Below, piece after piece: positions 6,429-13,487 of a stretch of 13,487 nt of DNA. The notes below the pieces were generated by a model. That model saw nothing but the letters and a program-made list of their open reading frames with translations. It was not told where the DNA came from and ran no database searches. Within the stretch, counting starts at the first letter, position 1. Every line of letters starts with the position of its first letter. Source of the stretch: Enterobacteriaceae bacterium (GTDB lineage: Bacteria > Pseudomonadota > Gammaproteobacteria > Enterobacterales > Enterobacteriaceae); contig JALAGK010000563.1 of NCBI GenBank assembly GCA_022712475.1, positions 1 through 13,487 of the forward strand, given 5' to 3'. Position numbers and translations under genes: made by a program.

Positions 6429-6987
6429 GCCCACACTGGATGAAGACGTGTTACAACACGGCGGCTGGCAACATCGCAAAAAGCGCGATGCTATTCACGC
6501 ACGCGATAAAATGCAGCCCTCGCTACTGGAGCGCTTAACGGATAATGCACCACAGGTACGTGAAGAGCCCGCCAACGCCAATATCATCAGCCACAGTACC
6601 CTGCGCCGTAGCGTATTGCGCGATCTCCAGTGGTTGTTTAATACCGTTAACAGTGAACAGCATCTGAATCTTGGTTCGCTAAAGGAAGTGCAACGCTCGG
6701 TACTTAACTTTGGGTTACCGCCGCTCGCAGGGCAGCGCATGTCGGATATCGAATGGAACGATATTCAGAGCAAAATCAGCGCAGCTATTTTGCGTTTTGA
6801 GCCACGCATTATGCCGCAGGGGCTACAGATACGCTGCATTTGTGATACCGACTCACTTGCACTGCACAATATTCTGTCGATTGAAATTCAGGGGCGATTG
6901 TGGTGTGTGCCCTGGCCGCTGGAGTTCCTGTTTCGGACCGACGTTGACCTCGAGAATGGCAGCGTTGAACTTAGGGATATTGAGTAA
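6421..6987 (+). CDS. tssE: TssE, gp25-like T6SS baseplate protein
   Basis: TssE is the T6SS counterpart of phage T4 gp25, a baseplate wedge protein that starts sheath polymerisation with TssF, TssG and TssK. The 188-residue product has the gp25-like domain at about 55-185, including S-V-L-N-F-G-L-P at 93-100 and the family's E-P-R motif at 127-129 (F-E-P-R-I). The N-terminal 50 residues carry the basic and variable stretch often seen in TssE. I chose the ATG at 6421 because it overlaps the tagJ stop by 8 nt and gives a normal length; an ATG at 6358 lies deep inside tagJ. tssF begins 2 nt after the stop. Confidence 0.93.
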   Translation: MNKPTLDEDVLQHGGWQHRKKRDAIHARDKMQPSLLERLTDNAPQVREEPANANIISHSTLRRSVLRDLQWLFNTVNSEQHLNLGSLKEVQRSVLNFGLPPLAGQRMSDIEWNDIQSKISAAILRFEPRIMPQGLQIRCICDTDSLALHNILSIEIQGRLWCVPWPLEFLFRTDVDLENGSVELRDIE

Positions 6988-6989
6988 CT

Positions 6990-8867
6990 ATGGAACGTAA
7001 ACTGCTGGAGTATTACAACCAGGAGCTGGCCTGGTTGCGCGAAACCGGTGCTGAATTTGCCATCCGCTATCCTAAAGTTGCCGGGCGCCTGGGTATGAAT
7101 AGTACCGAGGTCAGCGATCCCTATGTGGAGCGGCTGATGGAAGGTTTCGCCTTTCTGACGTCGCGCGTACAACTCAAGATGGATGCAGAATTTCCACGCT
7201 TTTCGCAGCGTTTAATGGAAATGCTGGCACCGAATTTTTTGTCGCCGACGCCATCCATGGCAATTGTTGAGCTCCACCCGGACACCAGCAAAGGCGACCT
7301 CAGCAGAGGCGTTGTCGTCCCACGCGGCACCTCACTTGACAGCCTGATGATGAAAAAACATGGCGTGACGTGCAGCTATACGACGGCACATGATGTCACG
7401 TTGCTCCCCCTCACCGTGCAAGCGATAGAGCTGGGTGGGCTCCCTGCCGATGTGTCTCTTAGCCAACTGGGACTTAGCCAACATGGCGCAGTGAGCGCGT
7501 TGCGTATCCGCATTGCTTGCGACGGCCCAATTGACCTAAAGCATCTTGACTTTAATCACCTGGATTTTTTTCTCGCCAATGTGGACAGCCAGGCTACAAG
7601 CTTGCTGGAACTGCTGATGGGACACTTTGTCGGTGCTTTTTGCCAAACGGTAAGCAACGAACCCGTACGCGTGATTCTCAAAGATGATGCCGGCGTGTTA
7701 CGCCAGGAAGGCTTTGGCGCTCAACAGGCGCTACTGCCAGAAGGGATGCGCAATTTCACTGGCTATCGCCTGTTACAGGAGTATTTTGCATTCCCACCAC
7801 GCTTTCAGTTCATCAGTCTGCACGGTATGCGCCCACTGCTGGCACAAAGCGGTAAAGCACGCGAGTTCGAGATTGTTCTGTTGCTGGATAAAACTGACAC
7901 TCAGCTAGAGCGCGTGATAGATAAGCGCCACATGGCGCTGCACTGTACCCCGGTCATCAATCTATTCAAAAAAACGACCGAGCGGCAAAGGATTAGCAAC
8001 GGACAGCATGAATACCATCTTGTCGTCGACAATATTCGTCCGCTGGATTACGAAATTTATTCCGTTGAGCATATTAATGCCAGCGTCGACGGCCAACACA
8101 ACGACCAGTCATTTCGCCCATTCTGGAGTACCTGGTGTGGTGATGGCAGCAACTATGGCGCCTATTTCTCCTTACGCCGCGAACAGCGGATGCTTTCCGA
8201 GCAGGCATTGCGCTACGGTACTCGCACAAGCTATATCGGCTCTGAGGTCTTCGCTTCACTCGTCGATGAACGCCACGCGCCATGGCGTGACGACTTACGC
8301 TATCTCAGTGCAGACGTCCTGTGCACCAGCCGTGACCTGCCCTTACTGCTGCAGCAGGATTTTGGGGAGTTTATTTTGCCCGACTCGCTACCCGTAAAAA
8401 AACTGACGGTACACAAAGGCCCAACATCACCGCGACCAGCACTGGCTGAAGGCCTGAGCACGTGGCGACTTATCAGCCAGTTACAAATCAACTACCTGAG
8501 TCTGATGGATACAGAAAGCGGCGAGAATGCAGCAGCCTTGCGCCAGATGCTGATGCTTTATGCAAATCTCGCCGAACCGTCCGTCGCACGCCAGATTGCA
8601 GGCCTCCAGCGTTGCGTGCTGGCACCACAGCACCGCCTTGTACCACAACCCGGCCCAATGGTGTTTGCCCGTGGCACAGGCATTACCCTGACGGTAGATG
8701 AACAGGCGTTTTCTGGCTCAAGTGCATGGCTTTTGGGTAGCGTACTTGAGCGGGTGTTTCAGCGCCTTGCCGCCATTAACAGCTTTACCGAATTCACACT
8801 CCTGAGCCTGCAACGCGGAGAAATAGGTTACTGGCCCCCCGCGCCCGGGAAAAGGAATCTGGTATGA
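6990..8867 (+). CDS. tssF: TssF, T6SS baseplate protein (VasA/ImpG family)
   Basis: TssF is a large cytoplasmic baseplate subunit that forms the wedge complex with TssG and TssE. The 625-residue length is normal for the family. The N-terminus is strongly characteristic (L-L-E-Y-Y-N-Q-E-L, then F-A-x-R-Y-P-K-V-A-G-R-L), followed by D-P-Y-V-E-R-L-M-E-G-F-A-F-L. The region P-N-F-L-S-P-T-P-S-M and the body with P-R-F-Q-F also fit. No signal peptide or membrane helix is present. The ATG lies 2 nt after the tssE stop with only a weak ribosome binding site, so translation is probably coupled to tssE. The stop overlaps tssG as ATGA. Confidence 0.95.
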   Translation: MERKLLEYYNQELAWLRETGAEFAIRYPKVAGRLGMNSTEVSDPYVERLMEGFAFLTSRVQLKMDAEFPRFSQRLMEMLAPNFLSPTPSMAIVELHPDTSKGDLSRGVVVPRGTSLDSLMMKKHGVTCSYTTAHDVTLLPLTVQAIELGGLPADVSLSQLGLSQHGAVSALRIRIACDGPIDLKHLDFNHLDFFLANVDSQATSLLELLMGHFVGAFCQTVSNEPVRVILKDDAGVLRQEGFGAQQALLPEGMRNFTGYRLLQEYFAFPPRFQFISLHGMRPLLAQSGKAREFEIVLLLDKTDTQLERVIDKRHMALHCTPVINLFKKTTERQRISNGQHEYHLVVDNIRPLDYEIYSVEHINASVDGQHNDQSFRPFWSTWCGDGSNYGAYFSLRREQRMLSEQALRYGTRTSYIGSEVFASLVDERHAPWRDDLRYLSADVLCTSRDLPLLLQQDFGEFILPDSLPVKKLTVHKGPTSPRPALAEGLSTWRLISQLQINYLSLMDTESGENAAALRQMLMLYANLAEPSVARQIAGLQRCVLAPQHRLVPQPGPMVFARGTGITLTVDEQAFSGSSAWLLGSVLERVFQRLAAINSFTEFTLLSLQRGEIGYWPPAPGKRNLV

Positions 8868-9910
8868 ACCAGACGCCGCACACTCTGAACAGGCTAGCGG
8901 ACGACTTCTGGCAGAAGCTGATGGCCACCCCCTGGCGTTACGACCTGTTTCAACTGCTGCGCCAGCTTGATGCTCGCTGTGGTGAGCGCTATCCGCTAGG
9001 TCGAGCACCTGCTCCCCGCTTTGAACCCGTGCGCATCGGACAACAGCCTTCAGTCACCTTTGCGCCCACCACCGTTGCTGAGGTTAAAGCACGTGAAGGC
9101 ACGCCGCTGTATGACGTGTCCATTCTTAGCTTTGGCTTGTTTGGCCCAAATGGCCCGCTACCGCTACATCTGACGGAATACGCCCGCGAGCGCATCGCTC
9201 ATCACCAGGATAAAAGCTTAAGTGCGTTTGCCGATATGTTTCACCACCGCCTGACGCTACTGTTTTTTCGCGCCTGGGCCGATGCACAACCCACAGTGAC
9301 ACAGGACAGGTCCGATAATCGTCGCTTCGAACACTATATCGCCGCACTGGCGGGGCTAGGGCTGCCCGGCCAACTTGCCAATGACAGGATAAGTCCACAC
9401 GCACGTTTTACCCATGCCGGACACGTTAACCGCCATAGCCGTGATGCTGAAGGGCTGGAAAAAATTCTTCGCTATTACTTTCGCGTACCCGTGCGCCTGG
9501 TACAAAACGTCCCGCAGTGGCTCCCGGTGTCATCACGCGAGCAGGCCCGGCTGGGTGCCGGACGGACGTATCCACGCCTTGGAGAATCGGCATTGCTTGG
9601 GATTGCCGTGCGCGATGTGCAGCACAAATTTCGCATTGAACTGGGTCCGCTCGATTTTGACAATTACCAGCGCTTTCTACCCGGTTCTGAGTGGGTGATA
9701 AAACTACGAGACTGGGTACGTCAATATCTGGGTGTTGAATTCGCCTGGGAGCTGCGCCTGATTCTGCGCGCAGATGACGTACCATCTGTCACTCCCGGCA
9801 GCAAGCACGCGCTGGGCTACAGTACCTGGCTTGGCTACCAGCCAACGCCCGCTGCGCGCAGTGACCTGGTTTTCAGCCCGGAAGAGCATCAGGCGCAGGC
9901 CATCCGCTAA
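8864..9910 (+). CDS. tssG: TssG, T6SS baseplate protein (VasB/ImpH family)
   Basis: TssG pairs with TssF in the baseplate wedge. The 348-residue product has the family landmarks in order: P-W-R-Y-D-L-F-Q-L-L-R near 23-33, S-F-G-L-F-G-P-N-G-P-L-P-L-H at 89-102, F-H-H-R-L-T-L-L-F-F-R-A-W at 126-138, and L-G-Y-S-T-W-L-G close to the end. Its length is normal. The start overlaps the tssF stop by 4 nt. After the TAA at 9908-9910 the same frame stays open for another 30 codons to a TAA at 10001-10003, noted as a minor finding. A 106-nt gap separates it from clpV, the longest gap in the run from tagH to clpV, and I see no terminator in it. Confidence 0.95.
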   Translation: MNQTPHTLNRLADDFWQKLMATPWRYDLFQLLRQLDARCGERYPLGRAPAPRFEPVRIGQQPSVTFAPTTVAEVKAREGTPLYDVSILSFGLFGPNGPLPLHLTEYARERIAHHQDKSLSAFADMFHHRLTLLFFRAWADAQPTVTQDRSDNRRFEHYIAALAGLGLPGQLANDRISPHARFTHAGHVNRHSRDAEGLEKILRYYFRVPVRLVQNVPQWLPVSSREQARLGAGRTYPRLGESALLGIAVRDVQHKFRIELGPLDFDNYQRFLPGSEWVIKLRDWVRQYLGVEFAWELRLILRADDVPSVTPGSKHALGYSTWLGYQPTPAARSDLVFSPEEHQAQAIR

Positions 9911-10016
9911 CCCAACCAGACAGGCATTACCATCACCACCTACAACAGCGGCACAGGGAATTTCTCAGGTGCCACTTCAAGCAATGTTCACGCCCGCCAT
10001 TAAATGGAATTTATTT

Positions 10017-12641
10017 ATGTCAGAAATCAGCCGCACCGTACTTTTCGGTAAACTGAATACGCTCTTGTTTTCAGCACTTGAGAGCGCTACTGCCTTTTGC
10101 AAACTGCGCGGAAACCCTTATGTGGAGCTGGTGCACTGGCTGCATCAGTTGATGCAGCATCAGAACGGCGATCTTCAGCTCATCGTGCGCCATTTCGCTC
10201 TGGATGAAGACCAGCTCACCGCAGACATTATCAGTGCGCTGGACCGCCTGCCGCGCGGGGCCAGTTCGGTGTCTGATCTGTCGGAGCACGTTGACAGCGC
10301 TGTTGAGCGCGCGTGGATTTACGGCTCGCTGAAATTTGGTTCTGGTTGCATCCGCGGCGGCCATCTGCTGCTCGGCATACTAAAAACACACAACCTGGCG
10401 AACGTCCTGCACGCCATTTCCAGCCAGTTTCGCCGTATCAACAGCGACACGCTGGCAGAGCAGTTCAGTAACATCGTGAGCAGCAGTAAAGAAAACGACA
10501 GCGATACTACATTGCCACCAGACGTAACCGACAACCCCACAGCACAACAGAGCACGCTGGCGCGTTACGGGCAGGATCTGACGGCCAGAGCACGCGAGGG
10601 GAAAATGGACCCGGTGGTTGGGCGCGATGAAGAAATTCGCCAGATGGTGGATATCCTGATGCGCCGGCGCCAGAACAACCCATTGCTGACAGGCGAAGCA
10701 GGCGTGGGTAAAACGGCGGTGGTGGAAGGTCTGGCGCAGCGTATTGCCTCGAGCGATGTCCCGCAATCCCTGCTCCACGTGCAGCTGTGGCTGCGCGACA
10801 TTGGCATGTTGCAGGCCGGTGCTGGCATGAAAGGTGAATTTGAGGCCCGCTTACAGGCATTGATTAAGGAAGTGCAGTCCAGCACTGTCCCCATTGTATT
10901 GTTTATTGATGAAATCCATACGCTGATTGGGGCCGGAGGGCAGCAGGGTACTGGTGATGCGGCGAACCTACTCAAGCCCGCGCTGGCACGCGGGCAACTG
11001 CGCACAATTGGTGCCACCACCTGGGCTGAATATAAAAAATATATTGAAAAGGACCCGGCATTAACACGCCGTTTTCAGACCGTGCAGGTGCTGGAGCCAG
11101 ACGAGACCAAAGCGGTGGAGATGTTACGCAGTACCGTGAATGCGCTGGAGACCCATCACAACGTACTGCTGCTGGACGAGGCCGTTATCACCGCAGTTAA
11201 ACTCTCGCATCGCTACATCCCGGCGCGACAGCTACCCGATAAAGCAGTTGCTCTGCTCGATACTGCCTGCGCCCGTGTCGCCGTCAGTCTGAGTTCACCA
11301 CCCGCCCGGTTAGAAAACTGCCAGCGCCGTATCGCAGCGCTGGAGATAGAGCTTAACATCGCCCGACGCGAAACGCGCCTGGCCGCCAGCAAGAAAATTG
11401 CAGGACATATCGATGCGCTGGAAACACAGCTTTGCGAACAGCACGCTGAATGCGCAGCCCTGACCGAGCGCTGGGAACAGGAGCGCACACTAACGCAAAA
11501 GATTATTTCGTTGCGCGCAGAGCTTTATGCCAGCGACGATGAAGCTAATACCACCGCGCTACAAAACACACTAACCACACACCAGCAGGCACTGGCCACC
11601 ATGCAGGGTGATGCCCCACTCCTGTATGCCGTCGTGGATGAAAACGTTGTCGCTGCTGTTGTCAGCGACTGGACCGGTGTGCCGCTGGGCCGCATGGTGA
11701 AAAACGAAATCGACGCAGTGCTTAACCTGGAAGATACGCTAAACCAGCGCATTATTGGCCAGCGCCACGCGCTGGAGCTGATTGCCCGACGTGTCAGAAC
11801 GGCACGCGCTCGCCTGGACGACCCGAATAAACCGATTGGCGTCTTTATGCTCTGCGGCCCCTCTGGCGTTGGTAAAACCGAAACTGCGCTGGCGCTTGCT
11901 GACTCTCTCTATGGTGGTGAACACAATGTTATTACCATCAACATGAGTGAGTACCAGGAAGCGCATACCGTCTCAACCCTCAAGGGTGCACCGCCTGGTT
12001 ACGTGGGCTACGGTGAAGGTGGCGTACTAACCGAAGCCGTGCGCCGCCGCCCCTATAGCGTGGTGTTGCTTGATGAAGTGGAGAAAGCTCACCCGGACGT
12101 GCATGAGATCTTCTTCCAGGTATTTGATAAGGGCTGGATGGAAGACGGCGAAGGACGCTATATCGATTTTCGCAACACGGTCATCATCCTGACCTCAAAT
12201 GTGGGCACAGACTTAATCAGCGCAATGTGCGCTGACCCCGAGTTGATGCCTTCGACAGAAGCTCTCTCTGGCGCGTTGCGCCAGCCCCTGCTGCAGGTCT
12301 TCCCACCTGCGCTACTGGGCCGCCTTCTGGTTGTACCCTACTTCCCGCTGAGCGATGCCATGCTCGCGCAGATAGTGAGACTACAACTTAACCGCATCCA
12401 GCGCAGGCTTGAAGAAAACCACGGCATCACGGCCAGCATTGACGACAGCGTCATTAGCCAGATTGTGGTGCGCTGCACCGAGGTGGAATCTGGCGGACGT
12501 ATGGTCGATGCCATTCTGACCAACACATTACTGCCACAAATGAGCCAGCAGTTGTTGAGTGCCGGAACGCGCGATGAAAAATACCGCCATCTGCACATCA
12601 CGTTTGAGCAAGACACCTTCCAGTGCCTGTTTACCGCTTAA
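10017..12641 (+). CDS. clpV: TssH/ClpV, T6SS sheath-disassembling AAA+ ATPase
   Basis: ClpV is a hexameric Clp/Hsp100 ATPase that pulls apart the contracted TssB-TssC sheath for reuse. The 874-residue product has an N-terminal domain (about 1-150) that in the family recognises the sheath. The first AAA+ module carries Walker A G-E-A-G-V-G-K-T at 226-233 and Walker B ending D298-E299. A coiled-coil middle segment lies at roughly 425-545. The second AAA+ module carries Walker A G-P-S-G-V-G-K-T at 614-621, pore loop G-A-P-P-G-Y-V-G-Y from 657, and Walker B ending D686-E687. Both ATP sites look intact. I chose the ATG at 10017 (GGAA 7 nt upstream) because family members begin M-S-E-I-x-R-x-x-L-F-G-K-L. 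The frame is open back to 9774, but that part lies within tssG and is not ClpV-like. Confidence 0.96.
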   Translation: MSEISRTVLFGKLNTLLFSALESATAFCKLRGNPYVELVHWLHQLMQHQNGDLQLIVRHFALDEDQLTADIISALDRLPRGASSVSDLSEHVDSAVERAWIYGSLKFGSGCIRGGHLLLGILKTHNLANVLHAISSQFRRINSDTLAEQFSNIVSSSKENDSDTTLPPDVTDNPTAQQSTLARYGQDLTARAREGKMDPVVGRDEEIRQMVDILMRRRQNNPLLTGEAGVGKTAVVEGLAQRIASSDVPQSLLHVQLWLRDIGMLQAGAGMKGEFEARLQALIKEVQSSTVPIVLFIDEIHTLIGAGGQQGTGDAANLLKPALARGQLRTIGATTWAEYKKYIEKDPALTRRFQTVQVLEPDETKAVEMLRSTVNALETHHNVLLLDEAVITAVKLSHRYIPARQLPDKAVALLDTACARVAVSLSSPPARLENCQRRIAALEIELNIARRETRLAASKKIAGHIDALETQLCEQHAECAALTERWEQERTLTQKIISLRAELYASDDEANTTALQNTLTTHQQALATMQGDAPLLYAVVDENVVAAVVSDWTGVPLGRMVKNEIDAVLNLEDTLNQRIIGQRHALELIARRVRTARARLDDPNKPIGVFMLCGPSGVGKTETALALADSLYGGEHNVITINMSEYQEAHTVSTLKGAPPGYVGYGEGGVLTEAVRRRPYSVVLLDEVEKAHPDVHEIFFQVFDKGWMEDGEGRYIDFRNTVIILTSNVGTDLISAMCADPELMPSTEALSGALRQPLLQVFPPALLGRLLVVPYFPLSDAMLAQIVRLQLNRIQRRLEENHGITASIDDSVISQIVVRCTEVESGGRMVDAILTNTLLPQMSQQLLSAGTRDEKYRHLHITFEQDTFQCLFTA

Positions 12642-12665
12642 CCCTATCGCCAGAGAGTATTTAAC

Positions 12666-13487
12666 ATGACCCATCGGACGCCAAACAAGGAAGTCCCTAA
12701 TGCCCTGCCGCCTGGATACCGTTTCAATGAGTTTGAAATTAAAGATGTCATTGGCGGAGGCGGTTTTGGCATTGTGTACCGTGCCTGGGACCACCAGCTG
12801 GAGCGCATCGTCGCCATTAAAGAATTTATGCCCACGTCGCTGGCATTACGCGGCGAGAATAATGCGCTGGTATTACGTAGCCAGCGTTGCAGCAAGGCTT
12901 TCACCGCCGGACTGAACAGCTTTATTCAGGAAGCGCGCCTGCTGGCACAGTTCAATCATCCTAACCTGTTGCATGTGTTGCGCTTTTGGGTTGAAAACGA
13001 CACCGCCTATATGGCTACGGTGTTTTACAGCGGCATGACGCTGTCTCGCCTGAAAACTCACTATCCAGACCAAATTGGCGAAAGCTGGATTCGCCAGATG
13101 CTACCAATGCTGCTGGGTGCGATTCAAACCCTGCACGACGGCGGCTACCTGCACCGCGACATCTCTCTGGACAATATCCAGATTCAGGAAAACGGGCTGC
13201 CAGTGCTACTGGACTTTGGTTCGGCGCGCCGCACTATTAGTAATATCGCCGATGAAACTGAAACCATGCTACGCCCTGGCTACGCACCGATTGAGCAGTA
13301 CACCGACGACAATGAAAGTGAGCAAGGCCCCTGGACCGATATCTACGCGTTGGGCGCGGTGCTGTATACCCTGATAACCGGCACCACACCGCCGGTAAGC
13401 GTGGTACGAAGCATAGAAGATAACTATGAGCCACTAAGCAAACTTCGCCCGGCAGGCTACTCGCCATCGCTGTTACAGGCCGTAGAC
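12666..13487 (+). CDS. ppkA: PpkA-like Hanks-type Ser/Thr kinase (3' end outside window)
   Basis: The frame starts at 12666, 24 nt after clpV, with an AGAGAG-like ribosome binding site. It runs off the window after 274 codons without a stop. The visible part is nearly a full kinase domain: glycine loop G-G-G-G-F-G at 30-35, ATP-anchoring K52 in V-A-I-K-E-F, helix-C E89, catalytic loop H163-R164-D165...N170, D-F-G at 183-185, G-Y-A-P-I-E at 205-210, and D225 in T-D-I-Y-A-L-G. The catalytic loop has S167 where classic Ser/Thr kinases carry lysine. In P. aeruginosa PpkA phosphorylates the FHA-protein pathway to activate T6SS. With tagH and pppA in the same cluster, the same role is likely. The regulatory C-terminal part and any membrane anchor lie beyond the window. 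Confidence 0.92.
   Translation, partial: MTHRTPNKEVPNALPPGYRFNEFEIKDVIGGGGFGIVYRAWDHQLERIVAIKEFMPTSLALRGENNALVLRSQRCSKAFTAGLNSFIQEARLLAQFNHPNLLHVLRFWVENDTAYMATVFYSGMTLSRLKTHYPDQIGESWIRQMLPMLLGAIQTLHDGGYLHRDISLDNIQIQENGLPVLLDFGSARRTISNIADETETMLRPGYAPIEQYTDDNESEQGPWTDIYALGAVLYTLITGTTPPVSVVRSIEDNYEPLSKLRPAGYSPSLLQAVD

Noticed and set aside
9774..10016. 81-codon N-terminal extension of the ClpV frame
   Set aside because: It lies mostly inside the 3' end of tssG and has no ClpV-like sequence, whereas the ATG at 10017 has GGAA 7 nt upstream and matches the family's N-terminus.
10565..11020. 151-codon open frame on the minus strand opposite clpV
   Set aside because: It mirrors the conserved first AAA+ module of ClpV, and its Ser/Arg/Pro-rich composition is that of a shadow frame.

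Overview
The window is the middle part of a type VI secretion system (T6SS) gene cluster, with every recognisable gene on the + strand. Roughly 50% GC, an E. coli-like codon repertoire and an Hcp of the familiar enterobacterial type point to the Enterobacteriaceae (Escherichia, Shigella, Salmonella or Citrobacter group). I cannot name the species from sequence alone.

Layout. 1-395: the end of a small lipoprotein gene of the kind that resembles putative T6SS immunity lipoproteins; its start lies before the window. 396-588: a leader region with an apparent small ORF running into hcp. 589-1071: hcp (tssD), the tube protein, followed by a strong hairpin. 1314 to at least 1782: an unrecognised gene that is broken by a frameshift and may once have reached about 1961. 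1986-9910: a tight run of tagH (FHA-domain scaffold), pppA (PP2C phosphatase), a secreted protein of unknown function, tagJ (ImpE/SciE type), tssE, tssF and tssG. Overlaps of 4 to 8 nt or gaps of up to 12 nt join these genes, so they are very probably one transcript with coupled translation. 10017-12641: tssH/clpV, the sheath-recycling ATPase. 12666 to the window end: the first 274 codons of ppkA, a Hanks-type kinase.

How they work together. TssE, TssF and TssG are baseplate proteins, Hcp forms the inner tube, ClpV disassembles the contracted sheath, and TagJ is an accessory factor linked to sheath and ClpV function. PpkA, PppA and TagH form the threonine-phosphorylation switch described in Pseudomonas aeruginosa: the kinase phosphorylates the FHA protein or its partners and the phosphatase reverses this. 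Genes for the sheath (TssB, TssC), membrane complex (TssJ, TssL, TssM), TssK, TssA and VgrG are not in the window and would have to lie outside it.

Most notable points: (1) the frameshifted, unrecognised gene between hcp and tagH; (2) the small ORF with a good ribosome binding site that overlaps the hcp start; (3) the unnamed four-cysteine exported protein between pppA and tagJ; (4) repeated [D/N]PLxx[L/F] motifs in the TagH linker; (5) a catalytic-loop lysine-to-serine change in the kinase. I saw no tRNA or rRNA gene, insertion sequence, CRISPR array or integration site.
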